The notes: generated by a model not told the origin, from the sequence alone. Positions 20,233 to 31,089 are shown, numbered from the stretch's first letter. The stretch is 64,000 nt of DNA from Pseudoips prasinana (GCA_951640165.1 OX621252.1:27549934-27613933), one strand, 5' to 3'. Numbers and translations: made by a program.

Positions 20233-21950
20233 GATGTAATGTTTAGGTTGATTTCAGAGTGACGCGCGCGGCACGCGCCGGATGCCAGCGCGTCTCAACA
20301 GCGCGCGCTTGACTCGCGGACCACTGTGAAACGAGTTTTAGTATCGCGCGTTTCTTTGCGATGTACAGTTGTGTATAATCTAGTTTAGCTATTTATTTTT
20401 TATGGAAAGAGTGCAACAGCGACGTCGTCGTAGAAGATTGCAAATTTTTCCGTTCAATGCCACAAGGTTACTAAAGTGTTACATGTATTGTCATTAAGAC
20501 ATACATCATTCACATGAGAACTTAGATCTAAACAAAATTATAATAATATATGTTCTTTGGCGTAGGTACATACATAGTAAAAAATTAAAATTAAACTGAA
20601 CATAAAACAAAAAGTAAAAACATAATGACAATTTATGCGATGTGGTTTTAATCATAACAAACTTAAACAATGTTATACTTATCTAGGTGTAAAACTACTA
20701 AGGCGCCTTCGTAACATCGTTCTCCGACTTACCAGAAGATACTTAGTTACAGTTTTTTTAATCATTTTCGTTTTAAGTGTACGCAACAGCGCGTGCGACC
20801 CGCGTCACTCGGAAACGCTAGCTGCCAGTGTAGGAGCTCGAGCCGCGCGCGCTCTTCCATCGTTGGCCGACGGCGCGCGTCTCACCGTGTAACTAACCAT
20901 ACTGGCTCGTCACGTCGTTTTAAATGAAACAAAATATAACAACTGATTTATAGTATTTTAATTCGTATTATGCCTGATTATCAAATTTAGACTAATCAAT
21001 GCAAATATGTGTGGAACAAGCTTAACATTAGTTCAATTATCGTAATAATTTACATATAGGGACATCACTAATTACTATAAAGATTAGTCCCTTCTCTAAT
21101 CTTGAAATCGACCAATGGGAACAGTTATAGGATTACCGGGAAAAATGATTGTTTCACAAAACAGCTACTTATTATTCATATACAATAATGGATAATGTAT
21201 TAATAAATTTATATGTGTAATATAATACTAACTGTCGTTTTGATAGAAGATTAACTATTGATTTTTATGTGATTATGCAGATTACATTTATTTAATTAAT
21301 AAGACTGACCGGTGTGGCATTATTGACGACGCATTTTGGGCAATATGGAGAACTGTCAAGAGAATGGCGGCGCTTCGCGCCAGACGCTTACGAAAGAAAA
21401 AAGTTGTTTCAGAAGTTTTAAGTGTGGTTTCAGGAGTCCTATAGAAGATTTAGAAGCGAGCGTCGTTTCTGGTGTAATTAGAGTGGAGGATCTGCTGAAT
21501 GTTGGTTGTATCATTTGTTTTAAAGGAGAGATAATGAAGGAAGCGTCATCTCGTGTTGGTAAGCTTTGAACACAGGTGAGGCTTTGTTACTTCTATTTAA
21601 ATTGTTATATTATTACGAATGCTCGGTAATTTTAGTTGAGTCTAGATGCTAGAACGATTCTATTTTCATACACGAATATGTTGGAATGCTCCCAAAGGTT
21701 GTATTATTTATGTATTTATAAGACAAATACTTTAAAAACTAATTCTATGTTTAAACTAACTAGACGATAGAACCAGAATTATATCTATTATTGAATGAAA
21801 GCTATCAATGTTAGATAGTAATTAATATAATAACTTTAATTAAAAGTTCCTGAATTATTAACTGGGTTAATAGCAGTTAACTATTTACCTGATGTTAAAG
21901 CCCTTATAGGGTTAGTCTTGAATACTTGTACTATCAGTGGAAGAGAAAAC

Positions 21951-22690
21951 TGATGTCTTGTTTGTTTAAGACCGGTCACTGACAGTCTTATTTAGTTCTC
22001 TATGGAAGATAGTAGAGGCTATTCTACAACAGCAAACATGATGTGCTTGTGTTTATGATTTACATAAAATATTATATGTTCTATAATGATGTCTTGGTAC
22101 TTAAGGCCGGCCTCCAAGCAGTCTTTTTAAGGATCTATGGAAGATTAGTAGAACCTTTACAAAAGTTCCAATGATGTTATTATGAAACATCTCTACCTAC
22201 CATGTTGAAGATCAAGAGATCATTGATTTTTGACAAGAATCACAAATGATTTAATAACACACCTTCAAAGTATTGATTATACTAATATTGACTCAGTTAA
22301 TAGTCATATAAGTGGTTCCAATTAGAATCATATTCAGATTTTCTTACTGATATTGAATGCTTTCATATCAAGCAGTCATTACTTGGGTAATGAATACAAA
22401 GAACTAAATCTTCACAAGTGATACAAGATAGTATTACTTATACAATTGATGTTGAAGTTCAAGAATTGTTGAACCTTGACAGGAATGCGAAGTTCCTTGA
22501 GCAGATGACTCAAATAATAATAATACAATGATGAAGTATTATTATGGGTTGACTTTGTTAACAGTCAAACCAGTGGTTGCGATTAGAGCCATTCTCAAAT
22601 TAACTTGCTTATATTGAATAAGCTTTCTGAAGATATTACAACATTGGTGAATCCAAGAAGTTACTTATGACAAATTAAGGCTTCTGTGTT
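21951..22690. repeat. Diverged internal tandem duplications
   Basis: A unit with GATGTCTTG and CTATGGAAGAT at 21951-22035 recurs at 22086-22165. A longer unit (about 240 bp) starting GTTGAAGATCAAGA near 22203 recurs near 22453 as GTTGAAGTTCAAGA, with TTAATAGTCA/TTAACAGTCA and AGTGGTT shared. Identity is low. Confidence 0.55.
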
Positions 22691-22740
22691 ATTACATAAG
22701 GTTAATTATAAATATTATCCATATATAAATGTTTTCCTTG

Positions 22741-22744
<4 letters not shown>

Positions 22745-22788
<44 letters not shown>

Positions 22789-22795
22789 GAACTAG
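22745..22795. repeat. TA dinucleotide microsatellite
   Basis: An almost pure TA run of about 50 bp within the AT-rich interior of the 3.7-kb element. Confidence 0.95.
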
Positions 22796-24127
22796 AGTCA
22801 TATATATTTTTGTAATAAATAAGTAAAGGTTAGGGTAGTCAAAAGAATAAGCCCTCTCATGTCTCTTGTTTTCAAAGGATATTGACTAAGACTAACAACC
22901 CACACAGACCTTTCTGTAATTAGGATAAAAGAGTACCCCTATAAGGACATTTGTCAGTCCAAAGGCGGAAGGAGTCTTGACCCTATGGAGCCGGAGACTA
23001 TTGTACTTCGCGGGGATGCTTTGGGCGAGTACCATAGCCGCAAATAAAATAATATTGTATATTATGATATTCTAGTATAATCTACAAACAAGCTAGAATA
23101 ATCTAGAAAAGATATAAAGTCAATCTCAACAATATTTTTAAGGAAAACATATATACTATGGCTGAATTAAATTATTATATTTCAAGATGTGTGAATTAAA
23201 ACAAACAATTCATTTAGGAATATAATCATACATACATATAATCTAATTAGACAATATCAACAAGACAGTCATTCAACAGGACTTATCAAATAACATAATA
23301 TCCTCTTATGAAAATAAGTTATACTTCAATAAGAAGTAGTATGAAAACTTTATGTTTATCAGAGAAATTATAGAATTAAAACAACATATTTATGGTTGTA
23401 TATATTGAAATAAAGTTCTAATAAGATTTTAGATAACATTATGGTAATTAATTTAGGGTAAACTAGGCTTCATTAGTTCTGTTAATCTGTATACAATTAC
23501 TTGAGTTAGAAAGGATATTTATGATTAGAATAAAGTTAATTTAGGATTGATTGGTTTGTTCTCCTTTTCAAAAAGTTCTTGGTTTACTATGTGCAACATA
23601 GGTTCCTACCATATTAGACGAATCACTGTTTCAATCAAATCCAGCAAGAATATAAATTCATCATTTAAGTTAAGAAAATTTAGGATCATATTAGTATCAA
23701 GGAGTATTCCTTATTAGACACATAAGAGTTAGGTTCAGTTAGATACTAAATTGTATGCCGTTAGTTAGGATGATCAGGTTCAACGATCACGAACACATCA
23801 AAATAAAAAGAATTTAGATTAGGGGGGTAGGGTGGGTAGGTACAACCGGCATCGCGTTTGAACTGCGTGACTATGAAACGCAACTACTATCTAGTGTAAT
23901 TGTAAGCGCGCGCGTTTGGACGGCGCCGCTCGCCGGCGCTACTCTGAAATCAGCCTTAGACACACATCATCATACAATCAATTGACTGCACGTGTGGCGC
24001 AGCGGCTAAGACAGTCGCCTCGCCGCTTCATGTCGCGGGTTCGAGTCCCGCGCCGGACAACTATTCGGGTGACCCTTAAATAGTTGTTCTGAGTCTGCAT
24101 TTAATTTGTGTCCGTCTATTATATGTT

Positions 24128-24955
24128 AAAGCTGGCCTATCAATGAATCTAACTAAAACTAAAATTATGACCAATTCCCAACAAAGAGAAAAGTTGATAG
24201 TAAATAATGAAGAAATAGAATATGTAAATGAATACATTTACTTGGGACAGCTTATATCAACAGAAGACTGCATGAGTAAAGAAATTAATAGAAGAATCAC
24301 TAATACTTGGAAAAGATTTTGGTCACTTAGTGAAGTAGTGAAGAATAAGGATATGCCTATGAAAGGCAAAAAGAAATTATTTGAAATATGCATTATGCCA
24401 TGCTTGCTATACGGGTGTCAAACGTGGGCGCTAACAGAACAATTAGAAAGCAAATTAAAAGTCTGCCAAAATAGTATAGAGAGGAGTATTTTAGGAATTA
24501 AAAGAAGAGACAGAGTACAATTACACGAAATTAAATTGAAGACAAAATTTAAAAATGCACACGTAGCTTAATGACTGCTAAAATGGCGATGGGCTGGACA
24601 TATGCTACGAGAAAACAAAGAGAAATGGACTAAAATAACAACCGAGTGGTACCCAAGTGATGGCAAAAGAAAAAGAGGAAGACAGTAAAAGATGGGAAGA
24701 TGATTTGAAGAAAATAGCTGGGCCGGCATGGACCCGTATAGCAAGAGACAGAAATAATTGGAAATCTTTAGAGGAGGCCTTTGTCAATGGACAAGCTGTT
24801 CCAGATAAATATCCAGTTGCCGATAATGCTTAACATTATTAAATATATTGCATGAATTTTATTTTAATGAGTAGGCAATCTTTGTAAGCAGTATGTAATA
24901 GTGATAAGGAAGCAGCAATAAAGGCTATTTTATTTATTTATTTTTATTTATTTAT
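24128..24955 (+). mobile_element. 5'-truncated RTE-like LINE with TTTA tail
   Basis: Inserted in a SINE with an 11-bp target duplication. It carries the ORF2 C-terminal region, then AATAAA and a TTTA-rich tail at about 24927-24955. The 5' truncation, target duplication and tail are the hallmarks of target-primed reverse transcription. Confidence 0.92.
24143..24835 (+). pseudogene. RTE-like ORF2 C-terminal region
   Basis: The open frame 24143-24571 contains NLTKTKIMTN, YIYLGQLISTEDCMSKEINR (about 30-49), LFEICIMPCLLYGCQTWAL and GIKRRDRVQLHEIKLK. These are the thumb and post-thumb motifs of RTE-type endonuclease-reverse transcriptases. A frameshift near 24570 moves the reading to KWRWAGHMLRENKEKWTK. 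A stop at about 24687 follows RKRGRQ, and a last piece reads IARDRNNWKSLEEAFV. The catalytic palm is absent by truncation. It differs clearly from the RTE at 7.6 kb, so it represents a second RTE-like lineage. Confidence 0.88.
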
Positions 24956-25012
24956 TATTATATGTTTGTAAAGTACCCCGTGACACAGGGAATAATTTAC
25001 GTAATGCCTTTA

Positions 25013-25338
25013 TAAAAAAAAATTAAACATGAGTTGAACTTTGCCCTTTCTAGGAGCGCAAAAAAAAAATTACAAGTACCTACTCATACAGGATACTATT
25101 TCAATATAAATATAGAATCCATTAAGACCATAATAAAATATTTATAAAAGCATCTTCATTACAGTAACACGCCGAATAATAATTTTCCTGTTGAAATCAA
25201 ACATTTCGATGGTAATATATTCAAATCTGTATTATAAAAGTGAGTGGTACGTAATGTTAATGACTTAGAGATTTATTCGAATACAAATAAATTAAATTCT
25301 TAAGTCATGACAGCTGAATGTATTGAAAAGCCAGGGTA
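25013..25338. other. No recognisable feature
   Basis: About 320 bp between a SINE tail and a MITE; nothing recognised. Confidence 0.5.
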
Positions 25339-25472
25339 CACACGCCAGCACACCAGCTACCCCAATCTGTCAAATTTCTTTTATAGATTTTCAAATTTAT
25401 CACTTCAGCATAAGGTTCACTTTCAATTGGGCAATTGTGATAGGTTGGGGTAGCTTGATGTGCTGGCGTCTG
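25339..25472. mobile_element. MITE, second copy of the 16.3-kb family
   Basis: Left end CACACGCCAGCACACCAGCT and right end AGCTTGATGTGCTGGCGTCTG pair as inverted repeats, again flanked by TA (GTAC in full). A 73-codon frame through it is incidental. Confidence 0.88.
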
Positions 25473-25599
25473 TACGTTTTACTATTTGTTATGGAATGTA
25501 CGGAAGGCTGTTGGCCCACGACATTATATATAAAACGAAAGTGAAGCCAAGTTAAATTAGACAAAATTTCCCATTTTATTATGTACTGTATGTAATGTA

Positions 25600-25765
25600 C
25601 CCTGTGGTTTCGTCCCCGTTAAACTGTATAAATTAAAGCCTATGTGTTATTCGCATATATAAGCTATATTACTACAAAGTTACTTCAAAATCCGTTTGAA
25701 GAAACATCAATACATCAATACTCACAAATTTTCGCATTTGTAATATTAGTATAGGATATTATTAT
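25600..25765 (-). mobile_element. Helitron-like family 3, end-eroded
   Basis: TATAAATTAAAGCCTATGTG, TATTACTACAAAGTTACTTC and the antisense of a TAATATT start; compare 44170-44612. Confidence 0.65.
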
Positions 25766-25909
25766 ATTCAGATTTTAGGTTTATTGTTAAAGTCTTGTAA
25801 AATATTTTTGTATTTATAAATAGTTGAATGTCGAATGCAATTTGCTAGTTTCTAATTTGGTTAAAAAAATATATTAGTATTTTGTAATATTATTTTACAT
25901 TTTTTGTTC

Positions 25910-26300
25910 TTTTTTTATTTGCCTTAGGAAGCAGACGAGCCTGCGGCCCACCTGATGGTAAGTGGTAACCGCTGCTCATGGATATTCGCAGTGCCAGGGG
26001 GCACAGCAAACCGGTCCCTAACGTGATATTACTACTCTTTTTAAACCTCGTTTGAAGAAGGACTGGAGGACTGTCGTAGCGCTGGGGAAACACCGCAGCA
26101 TGTAATTCATTCCAGAGCCGGCACGTACGTGGGATGTATGAACGCTGAAAGCGAACCGTGCTTGACGAGATCGCCTCCAGGTGATACGGATGTACCTTAC
26201 TGCGAATGCGCGTGGTCTGATGATAAAAAGGGGACGGTGGCACCAGCTCAAATAGTTCCTTAGAGCATTCCCCGTAAAAATCCTGTACATGGCGGTCACA
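25910..26300 (-). pseudogene. LINE H C-terminus and 3'-UTR
   Basis: Minus-strand frames read FYHQTTRIRSKVHPYHLEAI, TVRFQRSYIPRTCRLWNEL and AAVFPQRYD, then shift to SFFKRGLKRVVISR before a stop. The WNELPAAVFP-x-F-K arrangement is the normal end of ORF2 in jockey/R1-like lepidopteran LINEs. The 3'-UTR (GATGGTAAGTGGTAACCGCT in sense of the plus strand) lies at about 25910-26000. At least one frameshift, near 26060, breaks it. It is 5'-truncated and has no catalytic core. Sister copies lie at 18850 and 51447. Confidence 0.8.
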
Positions 26301-26645
26301 CTAGCTTTTCCTTATATTCAAACCTTATCCGTCCGTTAAATAAGATAACCTGATTGAAAACTATCGCTTTAAAAGTAGTCTCACAAAAAAGTGCTGCTAA
26401 AATCCTTAAATATTCTAGCAGCTTTAATTTTTTTATAGCCATAATAAATCATAACAAGGAAATCATGTGGAGAGAGTTCCATCAATCTATGTACATAAAA
26501 ATGCATCTTTTGACAAGGTATATAAAGTTCTATTTCGAAAAGCAAACTCTGTTAGTAGGTTTGGGAAAAGAGATCCAACAAAACCGCAGGGACAATGTTG
26601 TAAAAGCACATTTTAACACATAGACGGTTCGAACAAATATACAGT
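26301..26645. other. No recognisable feature
   Basis: An 89-codon open frame at 26354-26623 shows no family motif; nothing else seen. Confidence 0.45.
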
Positions 26646-26649
26646 AAAG

Positions 26650-26805
26650 GTTTACTGTCATGTTCAAACCACATTCCACAAGATAGGAGGGAATTGCCAC
26701 TCAATAAATTTAAAGACGTTTTTAAACGGTCTGATATAGATATAAGGAGTAGAGTATGCCTTAAAAGAGCAAACCTTAGTAGCATTATTATAATTTTTTT
26801 ATATA
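26650..26805 (+). pseudogene. Possible LINE ORF2 C-terminus
   Basis: One frame reads NHIPQDRRELPLNKFKDVFK followed by RSDIDIRSRVCLKRANLSS. The spacing of IP-RRELP and NKFK resembles the LP-DIR-FK block that closes jockey/CR1-group ORF2 proteins. It is short, with stops just upstream. The reading is plausible but could be chance. Confidence 0.4.
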
Positions 26806-26807
26806 TA

Positions 26808-27046
26808 TAGGGACAATGTTACACAGATCATCCTAGCCCCAAACTAAGCAAAGCTTGTACTATGGGTACCAGGCGACGATATACATACTTATATAGATAG
26901 ATAAATACTTAAATACATAGAAAACATCCATGACTCAGAAACAAATATTCGTGCTTATCACACAAATATTTGCACTTACCGGGATTCGTACCCAGGACCA
27001 CCAGCTTCGTAGGCAGGAGCACTACCAACTAGGCTACGGTGACCGT
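26808..27046 (-). mobile_element. SINE family A, copy 4, complete
   Basis: Antisense order from GACAATGTTACACAGATCAT through ACTATGGGTACCAGGCGACG to the head, with a box B slightly altered (GGGATTCGTACCC). Ends at CTAGGCTACGGTGACCG. Confidence 0.92.
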
Positions 27047-27108
27047 ATTAACCAACTTCAACGAAAGAATATTATAGATTCGACTCTAGACTTTTATATT
27101 GCGACAAA

Positions 27109-28449
27109 TCTATACATATAATAAAATCGTAGGAAAGTCAAAACTGTACATTGAATATTTTTTAAAAAGGATACTTGGGGCGTGATCTACATTCGATATC
27201 GAAACCAAAAATATAGTTTTTAGAATTTTTTTCTGTTTGTCTGTTTGTCTGTATGTATGTCCGGGCTAAACTCAAAAACTACTGCATGGATTAACTTCAA
27301 ATTTTGCATTAATATTACTAAGAGGTCGGGTCAACATATAGGCTACATATTATCACGCTAACACCTACGGGGGAGGAGCTGTGATCTTATCTATTCTATA
27401 CATATAATAAAATCGTAGGAAAGTCAAAACTGTACATTGAATATTTTTTTAAAAGGATACTTGGGGCGTGATCTACTTTCGATATCGAAACCAAAAATAT
27501 AGTTTTTAGAATTTTTGTCTGTTTGTCTGTATGGATGTCCGGGCTAAACTCAAAAACGACTGCATGGATAAACTTCAAATTTTGCTTTAATATTACTAAG
27601 AGATCGGGTCAACATATAGGCAACATATTATCACACTGTCACCTACTGGGGAGGAGCTGTGATCTTATCTATACATATAATAAAATCGTAGGAAAGTCAA
27701 AACTGTACATTGAATATTTTTTTAAAAGGATACTTGGGGCGTGATCTACTTTCGATATCGAAACCAAAAATATAGTTTTTAGAATTTTTGTCTGTTTGTC
27801 TGTTTGTCTGTATGTATGTCCGGGCTAAACTCAAAAACGACTGCATGGATTAACTTCAAATTTTGCATTAATATTACTAAGAGGTCGGGTCAACATATAG
27901 GCTACATATTATCACGCTATCACCTACGGGGGAGGAGCTGTGATCTTATCTATACATATAATAAAATCTTAGGAAAGTCAAAACTGTACATTGAATATTT
28001 TTTTAAAAGGATACTTGGGGCGTGATCTACAATCGATATCGAAACCAAAAATATAGTTTTTAGAATTTTTGCCTGTTTGTCCGGGCTAAACTCAAAAAGC
28101 ACTGCATGGTTTAACTTAAAATTTTGCATTAATATTACTAAGAGGTCGGGTCAACCTAATCTAATGGGAGTTACCTTTGTGATTAATGCATCGTTGATTA
28201 TTATTTTACTTTAGTTGACTTACTGACTTTACTTAAGGACAATTGATGACATCGGGTAATTTTTTTAAATAACAGTAACAAAGTAGTCTTTAGTTTATTT
28301 CATAGCTAGGTTATTTATAGGTTAGGTTTTCTTTAATTTATATTGCTTATTTCTTTTGATAGTTATATTTATTAGATTTAGCTAGAAATAAGTAGTTATA
28401 TTGGTAATCATTCAAAATTGTCGCGGACGAAGTCGCGGGCACCAGCTAG
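27109..28449 (+). mobile_element. Helitron-like tandem array
   Basis: Four head-to-tail units start with TCTATACATATAATAAAATC at about 27109, 27395, 27668 and 27949 (period 273-286 bp). They run to GGAGGAGCTGTGATC without their normal 3' hairpin; the last is cut at 28156. After about 270 bp of other sequence, a different Helitron-type terminus follows, with a CGC-GAC/GTC-GCG stem and CACCAGCTAG followed by T. Single complete copies of the unit are at 49117, 57395 and 33247. Confidence 0.85.
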
Positions 28450-28479
28450 TTACCAATAATAATCTTCTTTATCATTGGT

Positions 28480-28640
28480 CCAAGCCTCCCAATAAACCTC
28501 TGATATGGGTTATGGACTGTTTGTGTTTGACAACCGTCACCGACAGTGCATCCGAAGTATGGAAAGCACTGAAATTAAGCCACTTTAACTGTCACCCACC
28601 TATGGACTGATGGCGTGACTAATTGGCAATCATTAAGTTC
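28480..28640 (-). repeat. Dispersed repeat, family G
   Basis: GACAACCGTCACCGACAGTG and CACCCACCTATGGACTGATG are the antisense of family G at low identity. Confidence 0.5.
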
Positions 28641-29480
28641 TAAAGAGGTTTTAATAGCCCAACTATGTTACTGGCACTTAATAAAAGTCAGGGTATGAAA
28701 AAAAAAATATTACCTATTCCAAATTCAAATGTAATTTTTAAATAACAATTCCTTTTTCAGTTTGTGACTTACTTACTTTTCCTAGGTTTGTGGTTAAAAC
28801 TAACTCCTTGTTATTTTTAGTAGAATAACTTATGTTTTTCGTATAATCCTGTTTTATTGTGACATAAAATAGATCAATGTGTCGATTGTAATGGCGGGAA
28901 TAGCAATAAGAGGTGGTAAAATGCATTTTTGTGGCGAGCTGGCAACTGTTTAAACAGCCAAATTAAATTGTTTAATTTTGATATTTTTGTTGATAAAACC
29001 GAGACAGTGAGAAGGGTACTCAGCCTAGACTTTTTTAAAAATAAATTCTGTAAACGTGTTTAATTATTATAACTTAACTTTACTTGATCACACACTATTG
29101 TTACATATGCAACTATCTATTCGTGAAGACCTTTTATTGGCTCTCAGGAACTATCATAATTGCATATGATTGATACTATTTGCTGTTGGTCTTCCTAAAT
29201 AAATAAACAAATAAAATAAATAAAATTATAGCGCTGTTGGAATAGGGGTATAGCCAATGTTGCGTCTCACAGCTGTTCTGTTCAACCGTCCAAAGACCCG
29301 GACTCGATAAACAATTCCAGTTTAATAACACCATATAAAATTACAAAGTAATCATCACAAACAGTTAAAAACAGAGTCAAGTCAAGATGTCACCAATGAC
29401 ATCATTTGAGGTTATACTGACTTACGGTGGGCTTTTATTTACGCAAGTAAAACACATCGTCATCGATCATGTCTCTCAAA
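28641..29480. other. No recognisable feature
   Basis: About 840 bp, AT-rich, without repeats or open frames of note. Confidence 0.5.
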
Positions 29481-29544
29481 GATCTTTTGAAAAGATGAAG
29501 ATAGGCTTCCATTGCTGTACCGGACAATAGAGGCAAGTCATCTA

Positions 29545-29620
29545 GCAAATAAGACTATGAACTCTTTGGAGTTCGAACCTCTACTCATTCCGCTTACCAA
29601 CGTGGACATGCAGGTAAGTG
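29545..29620 (-). repeat. tRNA-like SINE head
   Basis: On the minus strand CGTTGGTAAGCGG resembles box A and GAGGTTCGAACTCC is a perfect box B. An apparent open frame on the plus strand here is the complement of these boxes. Confidence 0.55.
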
Positions 29621-29669
29621 TCTGTACGATAGATTATATGTTTAGAAGAAATGAGGCATAACCGATTTG

Positions 29670-30247
29670 AGCTTATGTTGTTTTGACGATCTTTATTTAA
29701 CTAGGCTTAAAAGCTGTTTAGATAAAGTACGCACTACTTTATAATTTAGTACTTATTCAAAATTTTAACGACGCTACGACCCGAGAACACAACGCATTTT
29801 TACTATTTTGTTGTTAAAGTAGGTACTAAAGTTGTTAGTTGTCCTACATCGACCTAGAAACAATACTGCATCACATCTGAAGTCAATATGATCTCATACA
29901 CCAATTATTTTAGAAGTACATTCATCTCCAAAACCAAATCTCACCGAAGCACTACATACATAACCTATTCCGTACAAAATAAAAGCCTTGCTATAAGCTT
30001 GGCGCGTAATTTTAGTTCTTTCAACATGTCGTCGGGTAAAATGAAGCGCGTTGAAAGGAACGTCTGGACTCTTTGAGCGACGATAAAGAGTTCTTGAACC
30101 AGGAGCCATTTTGCACCAAGCTGTTAGTAGTTAATTTCTTGCTGGAGTGAACTGAATTGTGTATAGTGGTGTAATTTAAAACGGCGTTCAAATGAAATAA
30201 AGGTTGTTTAATGGTCACGTAAATGAAATGAAATGAAATATGAAATA
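29670..30247. other. No gene recognised; ends in ATGAA repeats
   Basis: The stretch ends with GAAATAAAGG and an AAATG pentanucleotide run at 30219-30245, which could be a degraded retroelement tail. No coding part recognised. Confidence 0.45.
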
Positions 30248-30402
30248 AAAATTATAGCCTATATGTTAATCTAGGGTGTCAGCTAACTCCATACCAAATT
30301 TTATTAAAATTGCTCCAGCCGTTTAGACGTGAAGAAGTAACAAACATACATACTCACAAACTCACACACTCCCAAACTTTCACCTTTATAATATTAGTGT
30401 GA
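30248..30402 (-). mobile_element. Helitron-like family 2, 3'-truncated
   Basis: Antisense of family 2: CTCCATACCAAATTTTATTA, GACGTGAAGAAGTAACAAAC and CTTTATAATATTAGTGTGA at the right edge (the TCACACTAATATT start). Confidence 0.8.
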
Positions 30403-30419
30403 TTATAAACTTCATTGCG

Positions 30420-30815
30420 AAAAATCCATTATTGCCAGTTCATAATTACCATCTTCCATCAACTAAGCCCATCTAGAGTTTCTATTCAATAAAAATATAG
30501 CCAATCAGGTCTGAGTGCAAAAATATAGCAAACACCCAAAATTTAAATTGTAAACTACATTGCGCATGCTTCATAATTGCCCGTTGATCATCACTTAAGC
30601 CCATTTAGAGTCTATATCCAGTCAAAATATAACCAAACAGGTCTGAGTGGAAAATATGCCCGTTCATTATCACTGTCTTTCATCACTTAAGCCCAAACAC
30701 CTACATTCTTTGCAAATAAATGATTACTTACTTACTTACTTACCCATCTAGAGTTTCTATACAATAAAAAATAAGCAATCATCAGGTGTCAATGGAAAAA
30801 TATAAAAGACACAAT
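30420..30815. repeat. Three diverged tandem units, the third interrupted
   Basis: Units carry AAGCCCATCTAGAGTTTCTA, CAATAAAAATATAGCCAATC and AGGTCTGAGTG at about 30440-30530 and 30570-30655. The third, from about 30660, is broken after AAGCCC by roughly 50 bp ending in an ACTT tetranucleotide run (30724-30743), then resumes at CCATCTAGAG. Confidence 0.7.
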
Positions 30816-30999
30816 CTTCAAATAAAACATTTACATACACATTACATTTCAGATGGACCTGGTTTTAAAACTTGGTCCACGAACAACCTTATCAGACGTG
30901 GCAAAATAATCTGCAACAACACACAATTGCACAACGCACAATTGTGACGTCAAACGCCCTGTTATTTTACTTTATTGTATGGGCAGTGGTTTCATGCCG

Positions 31000-31085
31000 C
31001 CCAGTAGGCCTCTAACATGACTTGACATCTGTCTAATGACGGTTGTCTAATGACTACAATTGAGACGAACAGCTTGATATGACCT
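31000..31085 (-). repeat. Dispersed repeat, family G, partial
   Basis: GCCGCCCAGTAGGCCTCTAA and CTAATGACGGTTGTCTAATG are antisense family G text. Confidence 0.55.
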
Positions 31086-31089
31086 CAAA

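Larger units (their letters stand above)
20246..23955 (+). mobile_element. 3.7-kb PIF/Harbinger-like element with GC-rich ends
   Basis: Left end GGTTGATTTCAGAGTGACGC and right end ACTCTGAAATCAGCC are inverted repeats, flanked by TTA at 20243-20245 and 23956-23958. A TTA duplication with GG-starting termini suggests PIF/Harbinger. Three separate blocks (20246-20340, about 20780-20893 and 23849-23955) together match the whole of the 243-249-bp MITEs at 50539 and 56077. The two intervening stretches are AT-rich. Arginine-rich short frames occur (for example MERVQQRRRRRR from 20402, and a 77-codon frame at 21336-21569), but no DDE transposase was recognised. Confidence 0.78.
23985..25012 (+). mobile_element. 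SINE family B, split by a LINE
   Basis: Head TGCACGTGTGGCGCAGCGG with box B GGTTCGAGTCCC near 24037, middle to 24127, and the tail resuming at 24956 (TGTTTGTAAAGTACCCCGTG, GACACAGGG). The break carries the 11-bp duplication TATTATATGTT at 24117-24127 and 24956-24966. Confidence 0.92.

Noticed and set aside
21336..21569. 77-codon frame inside the 3.7-kb element as a possible transposase
   Set aside because: No DDE, zinc-finger or Myb motif could be read and it is far shorter than a transposase.
27523..28025. Two near-identical 73-codon frames (MSVWMSGLNSKTTAW and MSVCMSGLNSKTTAW) as a duplicated gene
   Set aside because: They are translations of the Helitron tandem units, which are non-coding in all single copies.
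27109..28156. Regular array read as CRISPR or as a satellite
   Set aside because: Units are about 280 bp, start with Helitron termini and have single copies elsewhere. There are no short repeats with unique spacers, and the genome is eukaryotic.
29491..29661. Open frame with MNSLEFEPLLIPLTNVDMQ followed by a donor-like GTAAGT, resembling a host exon
   Set aside because: The same bases on the minus strand hold a perfect box B (GAGGTTCGAACTCC) and a box A-like motif, so a SINE head explains them. No acceptor or partner exon was seen.
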